This document shows, one piece after another, positions 8,652-16,388 of a stretch of DNA of 54,910 nt. This DNA is from Nocardia sp. MH4 (GTDB taxonomy: Bacteria > Actinomycetota > Actinomycetes > Mycobacteriales > Mycobacteriaceae). Where the stretch lies: contig NZ_LPNR01000080.1 in NCBI RefSeq assembly GCF_019266065.1, forward strand, positions 1-54,910, given 5' to 3'. Position numbers and translations under genes: made by a program. Under the pieces are notes generated by a model, which saw nothing but the letters and a program-made list of their open reading frames with translations, was not told the DNA's origin and did not search any database. Within the stretch, counting starts at the first letter, position 1. Each line of letters begins with the position of its first letter.

Positions 8652-9200
8652 TCAGCGCGGGCGCAGGGCCGGGCCGACGAACCGTTCGACGAGCTGACGT
8701 TCGGCCGCGGCGTCGGGCAGCGGCCAGGTGAGCAGCGAGAGCACGACCCGCACGATCCAGCCCGCCGCCGCGTCGTCGGGGGCGATGCGGGTGAGCGCGG
8801 TCGCGATCCGGCCCAGTTCCGGTGCGTCGGCGAGGAATTCGTCGGTGTCGGGGGAGCGGTGCCGGACCAGCCACTGCCGCAGCACGGGATCGGCGCGGAT
8901 CGCCGCCACGGCCGCCAGGATCGCCTCGACCGGACGTCGTCGGGCGGGCACCTGGTCGACCGCCGCCTCGACCCGGCCGGCGACGGTGCCCGCCGCCCGG
9001 ACCATGACCGCGCGGACCAGGCGTGGCTTGCCGCCGACATGGCGATACATCGTCGCGCGTGAGCACCCCGCCGCGGCGGCGATGTCGTCGGCGGTGACGT
9101 CGTCGATGCCGCGTTCGAGGAACAGGGTGAGCGCGGCCCGCTCGATCCGGTCGATCGCCACGGCGCGGCGGTCGCCGCCCGCCAGCCAGTCGGTGGTCAT
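8652..9200 (-). CDS. TetR-family transcriptional regulator
   Basis: A strong AAGGAG site seven bases before ATG 9200 sets the start (an in-frame codon at 9242 is less likely), giving 182 residues. The N-terminal HTH (I-D-D-V-T-A-D-D-I-A-A-A-A-G-C-S-R-A-T-M-Y-R-H-V-G-G-K) is canonical; the C-terminal ligand domain is divergent. The gene is divergent from the P450 at 9399. The intergenic region carries two matching GTCTC-N5-GAGAC palindromes, one just before this gene and one before the P450. It probably represses both. Confidence 0.92.
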   Translation of the reverse strand: MTTDWLAGGDRRAVAIDRIERAALTLFLERGIDDVTADDIAAAAGCSRATMYRHVGGKPRLVRAVMVRAAGTVAGRVEAAVDQVPARRRPVEAILAAVAAIRADPVLRQWLVRHRSPDTDEFLADAPELGRIATALTRIAPDDAAAGWIVRVVLSLLTWPLPDAAAERQLVERFVGPALRPR

Positions 9201-9216
9201 CCCGGTCTCCTTCGCT

Positions 9217-9231
9217 GTCTCGAGGTGAGAC
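9217..9231. promoter_or_regulatory. TetR operator O1 (GTCTC-N5-GAGAC)
   Basis: The sequence GTCTCGAGGTGAGAC lies 17 bp upstream of the TetR start codon. Its reverse complement with two flanking bases on each side matches the second site (9316-9330) at 17 of 19 positions. Autoregulation is inferred. Confidence 0.7.
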
Positions 9232-9315
9232 GGTTTCGCCACTTTGTCTACCTCATCTCGCGCAGGAAGAAGGCCCTTTCGTGTATCGGGTGAACCCCTG
9301 TTCTCCGCATCCGCC

Positions 9316-9330
9316 GTCTCACCCTGAGAC
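9316..9330. promoter_or_regulatory. TetR operator O2 (GTCTC-N5-GAGAC)
   Basis: The sequence GTCTCACCCTGAGAC lies 69 bp before the P450 start. A TTGACC hexamer at 9336-9341 directly follows it and could be the P450 -35 element; the matching -10 (around AACTGT, 9359-9364) is weak. Occupancy would block this promoter. Confidence 0.7.
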
Positions 9331-9398
9331 AGATGTTGACCTCCTCATCACCCCGGGGAACTGTGAGCGCGACAACCTGATCAGGAAAGGCGGCGACG

Positions 9399-10637
9399 AT
9401 GACCACGGACCTCGGGGCGATCGATCTGTTCGACGCGGCAGTACTCGACGACCCCTACCCGCTCTACGACGCGCTGCGCGAGCACGCCCCGGTCCACCGG
9501 GTGCCCGGCACCGACTTCTACCTCGTCGCATCGTGGGCCGCCGTCACCGAAGCGACCGCGCGGACCCAGGACTTCTCCTCCCATCTGACGGCCATGTTGG
9601 TCGCCCAGCCGGGCGCGGCGCCGCTCGCCTTCGACCTCGACGCCACCGGCGCGGGCGTGCACGTGCTCGCGACCGCGGACGGCGCGGTGCATGTCGCGCA
9701 CCGCAGCGTCGTCGGCCCCGCCTTGGTCAAGCGGGTCCGGACGCTGGGGCCCGTGGTCACCGACCTCACCGAACAGCTCTGGACGGAAGAACTCGACGGC
9801 GACCGGATCGATTGGGCCACCGGCATCGCCGACCGGCTGCCGCTGGCGCTGATCGCCGACCTCGTCGGCTTCCCGCGCGCCGATGTGCCGCGGCTGCTGG
9901 CATGGGCCTACGACTCCACCGAGATGCTGGGCGGCGTGGTCGCCGAGGGCCGGATGACCGAGCTGGTCACCTCGGCCGCCGCACTGGCCCACTACGCCTA
10001 CCTGGCGGTGACCGCGGCCATCGCGCGGGCCGGCAAGCAGCGGGCGCCGCAGACACTGGTCGACGTGCTCGCCGCGGCCGTGGCGGCGGGCCGGATCGAC
10101 GAGCAGCAGGCGGTGCTGATCGTGGTCCAGCTGATCGGGGCGGGGGGCGAGTCCACCGCGGGCCTGATCGCCTCGGCGGCCCGGCTGCTGGCGACCGACC
10201 TCGACCTGCAGGACACGCTGCGCGAGCGTCCCGAGCTGGTGCCGGCCTTCCTGGACGAGGCACTGCGCGTGGAGTCGCCCTTCCGCGGTCACCACCGGCA
10301 CGTGACGGCCGACACCGAACTGGCCGGGGTGGCGCTGCCGGCGGGCAGTCACCTGCTGTTGCTGTGGGGTGCGGCCAATCGGGATCCGGCGATGTTCGAC
10401 GCACCGGACATCGTCGATCTGGCCCGGCCACGCGGTCGGGCGCACGCGGCCTTCGGCGCGGGCGCGCACTTCTGTATCGGGTCGGCGTTGGCCCGACTCG
10501 AGGCGACCGCCGCGCTCACCTTGCTGCTCGAGCGCACCGCGAGGTTCACCCTCGTCGAGGATGCGCCGCCCCGATGGGTGCCGAGTCTGTTCGTCCGGCG
10601 GCACGCGAGTCTGCCGATGCGGGTGGTCGTGCGCTGA
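9399..10637 (+). CDS. Cytochrome P450 (canonical motifs)
   Basis: This 412-residue class I bacterial P450 has all core motifs: I-helix A-G-G-E-S-T (248-253), K-helix E-A-L-R (Glu287-Arg290), and heme loop F-G-A-G-A-H-F-C-I-G with Cys359. ATG 9399 follows AGGCGG. The protein needs external ferredoxin and ferredoxin reductase, neither of which is in this window. It is probably controlled by the divergent TetR protein through the two intergenic operators, which suggests a substrate-inducible detoxification or catabolic enzyme. The substrate cannot be predicted. Confidence 0.92.
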   Translation: MTTDLGAIDLFDAAVLDDPYPLYDALREHAPVHRVPGTDFYLVASWAAVTEATARTQDFSSHLTAMLVAQPGAAPLAFDLDATGAGVHVLATADGAVHVAHRSVVGPALVKRVRTLGPVVTDLTEQLWTEELDGDRIDWATGIADRLPLALIADLVGFPRADVPRLLAWAYDSTEMLGGVVAEGRMTELVTSAAALAHYAYLAVTAAIARAGKQRAPQTLVDVLAAAVAAGRIDEQQAVLIVVQLIGAGGESTAGLIASAARLLATDLDLQDTLRERPELVPAFLDEALRVESPFRGHHRHVTADTELAGVALPAGSHLLLLWGAANRDPAMFDAPDIVDLARPRGRAHAAFGAGAHFCIGSALARLEATAALTLLLERTARFTLVEDAPPRWVPSLFVRRHASLPMRVVVR

Positions 10638-10879
10638 TCGACCGGCCGTGCGGATCGGGCGATCCCGCGGCGGCCTCGCGCCGGACCACGTGACTGCCCG
10701 ACACGAGGTCCCGGGTGCGGGGTAGTGGCCGGCGGAAGGGCACCACGCAGGGTGTCGGGAGTGGCGGACGGGCGCGACGCCGGGTGCCCCGTGCCGGCGG
10801 CGGGGTGCCCTGCGGCGCAGAGCGGACGCTCTGACGGGTGTCCGGCGACCCGCGATGCCGCGTGTGGCACCGTGGCGGG

Positions 10880-11704
10880 GTGCGCACCACGCTGTTCCTG
10901 CCCGTCTGCCTGCTTCCGGCTACCGTGCTGTTAGCCGGATGTGCCACCACCCCGGCGTCTGCGCCCGCTCCCGTGGCGGTCGAATCCTTGACGAAAACCG
11001 GCCCCGCCCAGGCGGTCCCGTCCGCGTCACCGGTGTCGTCGGTGGCGCCGCCGGTGGCGGGCCGCACCGTCGTCCTCGATCCCGGACACAACGGCGCCAA
11101 TGCCGCGCACCTCGACCAGATCACCGCGCAGGTGCCCGACGGCCGCGGCGGCGCCAAGGCCTGCAACACGACCGGCACCGCCGCGGCGAGCGGATACACC
11201 GAGCACGAGTTCACCTGGGACGTCACCCAGCGGGTGCGCGAGGCCCTGAGCGCGCGCGGCGTGCGGGTGATCCTGACCCGCGACGACGACACCGGCGTCG
11301 GCCCGTGCGTCGACCGGCGCGCGGCGATCGGCAACGACGCGATGGCCGACGCGGTGGTCTCCATCCACGCCGACGGCAATACCGGCGCGGACGCGCACGG
11401 CTTCCACATCGCCTATGCCGACCCGCCGCTGAATCCGGTCCAGGCCGAGGCGGGCGTGCGGCTGGCGACGGCTCTGCGGGACGCGATGGTGGACGGCGGC
11501 GCGGTGCCCGCCACCTATGTCGGCTCCGCCGGACTCGACCCGCGCGCCGACCTGGCCGGTCTCAACCTCGCGCAACGCCCGTCCGCCCTGGTCGAATGCG
11601 GCAACATGCGCTCCGGCATCGACGCCGAACTCATCGAGACGCCGGCAGGCCGGGCCAGCTACGCCGAGCTCATCGCCGCCGGGATCGTGGCCTTCCTCGG
11701 CTGA
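10880..11704 (+). CDS. Lipoprotein N-acetylmuramoyl-L-alanine amidase (Amidase_3, Rv3717-like)
   Basis: GTG 10880 gives 274 residues starting with a lipoprotein signal peptide that ends in L-A-G-C (Cys21). A Pro/Ala/Ser spacer follows, then a zinc-dependent Amidase_3 domain from about residue 60. Zinc-site candidates are His70 (V-L-D-P-G-H-N-G), a glutamate in Y-T-E-H-E-F (108/110) and His163 (S-I-H-A-D-G-N); the catalytic glutamate is in V-E-C-G-N-M. Two cysteines, at about 95 and 143, may form a disulfide. It should cleave the bond between MurNAc and L-Ala in peptidoglycan, outside the membrane. The mycobacterial homologue (Rv3717, Ami1) is exported; the lipobox here predicts membrane anchoring. 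Confidence 0.9.
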   Translation: MRTTLFLPVCLLPATVLLAGCATTPASAPAPVAVESLTKTGPAQAVPSASPVSSVAPPVAGRTVVLDPGHNGANAAHLDQITAQVPDGRGGAKACNTTGTAAASGYTEHEFTWDVTQRVREALSARGVRVILTRDDDTGVGPCVDRRAAIGNDAMADAVVSIHADGNTGADAHGFHIAYADPPLNPVQAEAGVRLATALRDAMVDGGAVPATYVGSAGLDPRADLAGLNLAQRPSALVECGNMRSGIDAELIETPAGRASYAELIAAGIVAFLG

Positions 11705-11823
11705 GCGACACAGCCCGCCGGACGAATTTCGAGGAGTCGCGCAACGTTCGCCGGGCTCGCCGCCCAGCGGTGCCGCCGACTCCCGGTAAGCATCCTTGTT
11801 GCCAACTCGACGGCATTTCGGCA

Positions 11824-11847
11824 ACTTCCGGCAAACTTGCCGGAAGT
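11824..11847. promoter_or_regulatory. 24-bp palindrome, perfect 11-bp arms
   Basis: The arms ACTTCCGGCAA (11824-11834) and TTGCCGGAAGT (11837-11847) are perfect reverse complements separated by two bases. The short spacer and lack of a T-tract favour a dimer-binding DNA operator over a terminator. It lies about 140 bp upstream of the proposed LPMO promoter. The regulator is unknown. Confidence 0.5.
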
Positions 11848-11988
11848 CCAGAGCTGGGCTGATAACCGGATGATTGCCGGATGTGCGAACCGGTCGGTCC
11901 TGATCGGTGATTATTCGCTGTCTTCGCATCGAGTGTGTCGCGGAGTCGAATACCCGTGAGTAGTCGCATTTTTCGCTATTGGCGATGG

Positions 11989-12017
11989 TTGACGAGTGAT
12001 CTTCCTCGCCCTACTGT
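11989..12017 (+). promoter_or_regulatory. Sigma-70-like promoter of the LPMO gene
   Basis: The -35 hexamer TTGACG (11989-11994) and -10 hexamer TACTGT (12012-12017) are separated by exactly 17 bp. Transcription would start near 12024 and leave a leader of about 100 nt before the GTG at 12126. Confidence 0.6.
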
Positions 12018-12028
12018 CCCTGTCACGG

Positions 12029-12040
12029 TTCGATATCGAA
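12029..12040. promoter_or_regulatory. 12-bp palindrome in the LPMO leader
   Basis: TTCGATATCGAA is a perfect palindrome located about 12 bp downstream of the -10 element, a typical repressor position. The binding protein is unknown. Confidence 0.4.
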
Positions 12041-12125
12041 GTGTTCGTGACATCGCTCGAATGGTTTCCCGGACGGCACGCCGGCCCCTGCCGCCCTCCG
12101 TGTGCGTTTCCTAGGAGTATTGACA

Positions 12126-12926
12126 GTGCGAAGCCGAATTCTGTCCATCGCCGGAGCCATTGTCCTGGCACCCCTCACCACCCTGCTGGTTCCCACCGCG
12201 AATGCGAATGCCCACGGCTGGGTCACCGGCCCGGCCAGTAGGCAGGAACAATGTGCCCGCGGATCGGTGTCCTGCGGTGCGGTGAAATATGAACCGCAGA
12301 GTGTCGAGGGTCCGAAAGGGCTGAACAATTGCAGTGCGAACAAATATCCCGAACTCGACGACGACAGTCTCGGCTGGGTTCCGCAGAATGTCTCCGGACG
12401 CGCCACCTTCACCTGGAAGAACACCGCCAACCATCGCACCCTGAATTGGGAGTACTTCATCGGAACTACCCGCATCGCGGTGATCGACGGGCGCAACGAG
12501 CAGCCGCCGATGGAGGTCAGTCACACCATCGACCTGTCGAACTATTCCGGCCGCCAGAAATTGCGCGCGGTCTGGAATATCGGTGATACCGCGGCCGCCT
12601 TCTACAGCTGCGTCGACCTCGAAATCGGCGGCGGCGGAACACCGACGACCGCACCGAAACCGACCACCACCACGACACCGTCCACGACGACATCGCCGAC
12701 CAGCACGACCAAGCCGTCGGCCACCACGACACCGCCCGCCACCACCACCCACCAGCACCCGACCACCACGGCCCCGGCCGTGTCCGGGTGGCGCCAGGGC
12801 GCCACCTACGCGATCGGCGACAAAGTCACCTACCAGGGCGTCACCTACAGCTGCCGACAGGCCCATACCGTGCACGACCCGAATTGGACGCCGCCGAACA
12901 CTCCCGCCCTCTGGTCGCGCGTGTAG
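12126..12926 (+). CDS. Secreted AA10 lytic polysaccharide monooxygenase with C-terminal chitin-binding module
   Basis: GTG 12126 follows AGGAG and gives 266 residues. A Sec signal peptide ends at A-N-A, exposing His30 as the mature N-terminus, as copper LPMOs need. The second histidine-brace residue is His103 in N-T-A-N-H-R-T. The AA10 domain spans about 30-178 and ends with the A-A-F-Y-S-C-V-D-L-E strand. A Thr/Pro-rich linker (about 180-220) leads to a CBM5/12 module (W-R-Q-G-A-T-Y-A-I-G-D-K-V-T-Y, ending L-W-S-R-V). The enzyme should cleave chitin oxidatively outside the cell. No chitinase is nearby. Cellulose activity, known in some AA10 enzymes, is less likely given the CBM type. Confidence 0.93.
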   Translation: MRSRILSIAGAIVLAPLTTLLVPTANANAHGWVTGPASRQEQCARGSVSCGAVKYEPQSVEGPKGLNNCSANKYPELDDDSLGWVPQNVSGRATFTWKNTANHRTLNWEYFIGTTRIAVIDGRNEQPPMEVSHTIDLSNYSGRQKLRAVWNIGDTAAAFYSCVDLEIGGGGTPTTAPKPTTTTTPSTTTSPTSTTKPSATTTPPATTTHQHPTTTAPAVSGWRQGATYAIGDKVTYQGVTYSCRQAHTVHDPNWTPPNTPALWSRV

Positions 12927-13046
12927 TGGACCGGGCCGGGAAACGTTTCGTGTGTTCTCCCACCATCGGTCGCGCGATGGGGTGAGGATTGACCTCGACT
13001 CGCCGGCCTCGCGTTCGGCCGGCCCCGCAGCACAAGGACGTGAGAT

Positions 13047-13439
13047 ATGAGTGACAGGAAATTCGCCTTCGCCATCGCGGCCACCGGGACGGCGTTGCTG
13101 GCCATGACGGCCGGCTCCCCGTCCGCCTCCGCGGCGGTCTCGCAATTGACGGTCGACCCCGGACTCAGCGTCGGGATGGCAACCAACTACGGCACCGGGT
13201 GCACCCATCACCTGGTCGCCCGGCTCAGCGTCGACCTCGAACCTGTCTCCTTCTACGACAACGGCACTCTGCTGGCCGTGGTCGTCCCGCTCGACGGCAC
13301 CGCCAGCATCGACTGGATCCCGTCCAGCAGCGGTCCACACAGTCTGGCGGCGTTGCAGGGCGGGATCGGCCGCGGCGCCGACGTCCGCGTCGGCAAGGGC
13401 TACCGCTTCGGTGAATCCTGCGTGGTCACCGGCGGCTGA
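13047..13439 (+). CDS. Small secreted protein of unknown function
   Basis: This 130-residue protein has a clear Sec signal peptide (basic start, hydrophobic core, A-S-A cleavage near residue 29). The mature part is about 100 residues, beta-rich, with one cysteine pair (T-G-C-T-H-H and E-S-C-V-V) likely to form a disulfide. The segments F-Y-D-N-G-T-L-L and A-S-I-D-W-I-P resemble an Ig-like or bacterial adhesion beta-sandwich, but I do not recognise a named family. It lies 120 bp after the LPMO gene on the same strand and may belong to the same exported set. A strong palindromic terminator follows. Confidence 0.8.
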   Translation: MSDRKFAFAIAATGTALLAMTAGSPSASAAVSQLTVDPGLSVGMATNYGTGCTHHLVARLSVDLEPVSFYDNGTLLAVVVPLDGTASIDWIPSSSGPHSLAALQGGIGRGADVRVGKGYRFGESCVVTGG

Positions 13440-13442
13440 CCC

Positions 13443-13496
13443 GCGGCGAACGACGATGGCCCGGTCCGCGCGGACCGGGCCATCGTCGTTCGCCGC
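13443..13496. terminator. 54-bp perfect palindrome, bidirectional terminator
   Basis: The 27-bp left arm (13443-13469) and right arm (13470-13496) are perfect reverse complements with no spacer. The palindrome fills the gap between convergent genes and its last base is the final base of the ClpC-like stop codon on the other strand. The RNA would form a very stable GC-rich hairpin without a U-tract, common in actinobacteria. Confidence 0.85.
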
Positions 13497-16075
13497 TACT
13501 TCTTCGAGGAGGCGAGCTTCTTGTCCTCGCCCTTCTTCGCCGACTTCTTGGCGGGCTTCTTCGCCTGCGACTTCGGCGCGGACCCGTTGGTGGCGGCGGT
13601 GTTCGCCGCCGCCTGGGCGGTGACGACCAGGTCGTCGTCGGCGGTGTCGACCTGCACGGTGGCGCCCGGGTCGAGGCCGCCGTCGAGCAGCAGCCGCGAG
13701 ATCCGGTTGTCGAGTTCCTTCTGCACCGTGCGGCGCAACGGCCGGGCACCGAACTCGGGCTGGAATCCGCGTTCGCCGAGCCAGTCCACCGCCGAGTCGC
13801 TGATCTCGAGCCCGATGTCCTGCGCCGCCAGCATGCGCCGGGTCTTGTCCAGGATCAGGTTCACGATCCGTTCCAGCTGCGTCTTGTCGAGGCGATGGAA
13901 CACGATCTGCTCGTCGATGCGGTTGAGGAACTCGGGCCGGAAGTGCTGGCGCAGGCGCTCTTCCAGCTCGGGCACGATCGAGTCCAGATCGCCCTCGGGT
14001 GCCTTCAGGATCAGATCGGAGCCGATGTTGGAGGTCATGATCACGATGGTGTTCTTGAAATCGACGGTGCGGCCCTTGGAATCGGTGACCCGGCCGTCGT
14101 CGAGCAGCTGCAACAGCACATTGAACACATCGGGGTGCGCCTTCTCGACCTCGTCGAACAGGATCACCGAGTACGGCTGCCTGCGCACCTTGTCGGTGAG
14201 CTGGGCAGCGTCGTCGTAGCCGACGTATCCGGGTGGGGCGCCGACGAGCCGGGAGACGGTGTGCTTCTCCTGGAACTCGCTCATGTCGAAGCGGATCAGC
14301 CGGTCCTCGTCACCGAAGACGGCCTCCGCCAACGCTTTCGCCAGTTCGGTCTTGCCGACACCGGTCGGGCCGAGGAACAGGAACGAGCCGATCGGGCGGT
14401 TCGGATCCTTGAGCCCGGCCCTGGCCCGGCGCACCGCCTCGGCCACCGCGACGATCGCCTCGTCCTGCCCGATGACTCGCTTGTGCAGCACGTCCTCGAG
14501 CTGGAGAAGGCGCTGCTTCTCCTCGGCGGTCAGGTCGGCGACCGGGATGCCGGTCTGCCGCGAGATCACCTCGGCGATGTCGACGACCTGGACCTCGGGC
14601 TCGCCGGATCGCACGCCGGACTCCTCGAGTTCCTCTTCCTTGGCCGCGATATCGGCCTTGATGGCGTTGGCCTTCTCGTAGTCCTCGTTGTCGACGGCGG
14701 CGTCCTTCTCCCGGTACAGCCGCGCGATCTCCTCGTCTCTGGCCTTCGCCTCCGGATCGGGGGTGCCCGAGCGCAACCGGACCCGCGCGCCTGCCTGATC
14801 GATCAGGTCGATCGCCTTGTCGGGCATGAACCGATCGGTGATGTAGCGATCCGAGAGCTGGGCCGCCGCGATGAGCGAGTCGTCGGAGTAGCGCACCTGG
14901 TGGTGCTCCTCGTAGACGTCGGCCAGGCCGCGCAGGATCTCGATGGTGTCCTCGACCGAGGGCTCCGAGACCATCACGGGCTGGAACCGCCGTTCGAGTG
15001 CGGCGTCCTTCTCGATGTACTTGCGGTACTCGTCGATCGTGGTCGCGCCGACGACGTGCAGTTCCCCGCGGGCGAGCGCGGGCTTGAGCAGATTGCCCGC
15101 GTCCATCGAGCCCTCCCCGCCGCCACCGGCGCCGACGATGGTGTGCAGTTCGTCGATGAAGACGATCAGTTCGTCCTTGTGCGCGCGGACCTCGTCGAGG
15201 ATCTTGGTCAGCCGCTCCTCGAACTCGCCGCGATACTTGCTGCCCGCCACCAGCGTGCCGACGTCGAGCGCGATGACGCGGCGGTCGGTGAGGGTCGATG
15301 GCACGTCGTTGTTGACGATCCGCTGCGCCAGACCCTCCACGATGGCGGTCTTGCCGACACCGGGATCACCGATCAGCACCGGGTTGTTCTTGCGCCGCCG
15401 CGACAGGATCTCGATCGTCTGCTCGATCTCCTCGGCCCGCCCGACCACCGGGTCGACCAAACCCTCGCGGGCCTCCGCGGTCAGATCACGGCCGTACTCG
15501 TCCAGGGTCGGCGTGTCGGTCTTCTGCTGCCGCTTGGCCGGTGCGCCCGTGGTGGCCGGACCCGAGGAAGTGCCGCTCTGGGTGGCGGCGATGCCCGCCA
15601 TCAGCGACTGGGCGGCGACGGAGTCGGGCAGCGAGGCGATGCCGAGCAGGATGTGCTCGGGCCCGATGTAGCTGCTGCCGGACTGGGCGGCCTGGCGTTG
15701 AGCGGCGCGCAGCGCCATCTTCGTGCCGGGACTGAGGGTGATGTCGGAGAGGTCGTTTTCGCTGGGCGAGCCGGTGTCGAGGAAGTCCTGCATCTGCTCG
15801 GCAACCTGGTCGGGGTCGAGGCTGAGCTCGGCGACGATGCTGCGGCCCGGCTCGGCCTCGGTGGCGGCGTAGAGCAGATGCTCCGGGGTGATCTCGGTAT
15901 TGCCCCACTCCTGGGCGGCCTCGCGCGCCGATCCGATGAGCAACTTGGCGTTGTCGGTCATCAGTCTGCCCAGGTCGATGCGCTGCACGGGGGGTTTGGC
16001 CGACATCCCGGGGCCGAAGAATCGCTGGAAGATGTCGTCGAAGGAGTTCATCGAACCTGGCCAGCTCGCTGTCAT
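13496..16075 (-). CDS. ClpC-like AAA+ unfoldase apparently lacking the ClpP-docking loop
   Basis: ATG 16075 follows AGAGG and gives 859 residues; an ATG at 16051 is an alternative. Domain order is ClpN repeats (about 35-165), AAA1 with Walker A G-D-P-G-V-G-K-T (236-243) and Walker B V-F-I-D-E (305-309), a short UVR-like middle segment (about 455-480), AAA2 with G-P-T-G-V-G-K-T (569-576) and V-I-L-F-D-E (637-642), and a ClpB-type D2 small domain. Pore loops Y-R-G-E-F (281) and G-Y-V-G-Y (616-620) are intact. The interval between T-S-N-I-G-S-D (681-687) and H-F-R-P-E-F (711-716), where ClpC/ClpA carry their V-G-F or I-G-L ClpP-binding tripeptide, has none. A Lys/Ala/Ser-rich tail occupies the last 25 residues. 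It probably remodels proteins in the cytoplasm, perhaps without ClpP. Confidence 0.9.
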   Translation of the reverse strand: MTASWPGSMNSFDDIFQRFFGPGMSAKPPVQRIDLGRLMTDNAKLLIGSAREAAQEWGNTEITPEHLLYAATEAEPGRSIVAELSLDPDQVAEQMQDFLDTGSPSENDLSDITLSPGTKMALRAAQRQAAQSGSSYIGPEHILLGIASLPDSVAAQSLMAGIAATQSGTSSGPATTGAPAKRQQKTDTPTLDEYGRDLTAEAREGLVDPVVGRAEEIEQTIEILSRRRKNNPVLIGDPGVGKTAIVEGLAQRIVNNDVPSTLTDRRVIALDVGTLVAGSKYRGEFEERLTKILDEVRAHKDELIVFIDELHTIVGAGGGGEGSMDAGNLLKPALARGELHVVGATTIDEYRKYIEKDAALERRFQPVMVSEPSVEDTIEILRGLADVYEEHHQVRYSDDSLIAAAQLSDRYITDRFMPDKAIDLIDQAGARVRLRSGTPDPEAKARDEEIARLYREKDAAVDNEDYEKANAIKADIAAKEEELEESGVRSGEPEVQVVDIAEVISRQTGIPVADLTAEEKQRLLQLEDVLHKRVIGQDEAIVAVAEAVRRARAGLKDPNRPIGSFLFLGPTGVGKTELAKALAEAVFGDEDRLIRFDMSEFQEKHTVSRLVGAPPGYVGYDDAAQLTDKVRRQPYSVILFDEVEKAHPDVFNVLLQLLDDGRVTDSKGRTVDFKNTIVIMTSNIGSDLILKAPEGDLDSIVPELEERLRQHFRPEFLNRIDEQIVFHRLDKTQLERIVNLILDKTRRMLAAQDIGLEISDSAVDWLGERGFQPEFGARPLRRTVQKELDNRISRLLLDGGLDPGATVQVDTADDDLVVTAQAAANTAATNGSAPKSQAKKPAKKSAKKGEDKKLASSKK

Positions 16076-16388
16076 ATCCACACCTCTTCGCTCGTCGTGC
16101 CGCGCGGGGCGGCGACTTCTGCAGATCGGGTCGGTACTGCTAGCAATACTTCGGCATCCCCGGGTGGGGTGCAAGCGATTGGACAGTTTCACATCTACAA
16201 CGTCGTGAGGTGTGGCGCGCAAACCAAAGTCCGGCGGAAGCGGTCCGAAACCACCGGTTTTGTCTGATTCTGGATCGAGGAGCGGCACGGACGGGTAGCG
16301 TGACGACCCGCGCCGCGGTATCGACCGCGGCGCCCAGATTTGCCCGCCGACCGACTGGTCGAACAGGCCGACGGGAAGAGCACGGAGT
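16076..16388. other. Divergent intergenic region, ClpC-like gene / acyl-CoA synthetase gene
   Basis: These 313 bp must contain both promoters. I see no clear -35/-10 pair, no HspR (HAIR) repeat and no CIRCE element. A minor inverted repeat, AAACC/GGTTT, lies at 16248-16260. Confidence 0.5.

Larger units (their letters stand above)
11705..12125. other. 421-bp intergenic region upstream of the LPMO gene
   Basis: No convincing coding region is present. Base composition is visibly lower in GC than the flanking genes. It holds repeated short elements around TTGCCGG/CCGGCAA, a 24-bp palindrome, a good sigma-70-like promoter and a 12-bp palindrome in the presumed leader; each is listed separately. 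Confidence 0.7.

Noticed and set aside
11824..11847. Terminator of the amidase gene
   Set aside because: The two-base spacer would not allow a normal RNA loop, there is no T-tract, and it lies 120 bp after the stop codon; an operator is more likely.
13895..16267. Open frame of about 790 codons opposite the clp gene
   Set aside because: The translation is Asp/Gly/Val-rich shadow sequence of the ClpC-like gene with no family features.
16076..16388. HspR or CIRCE heat-shock element upstream of the clp gene
   Set aside because: Neither inverted repeat is present on reading both strands of the region.
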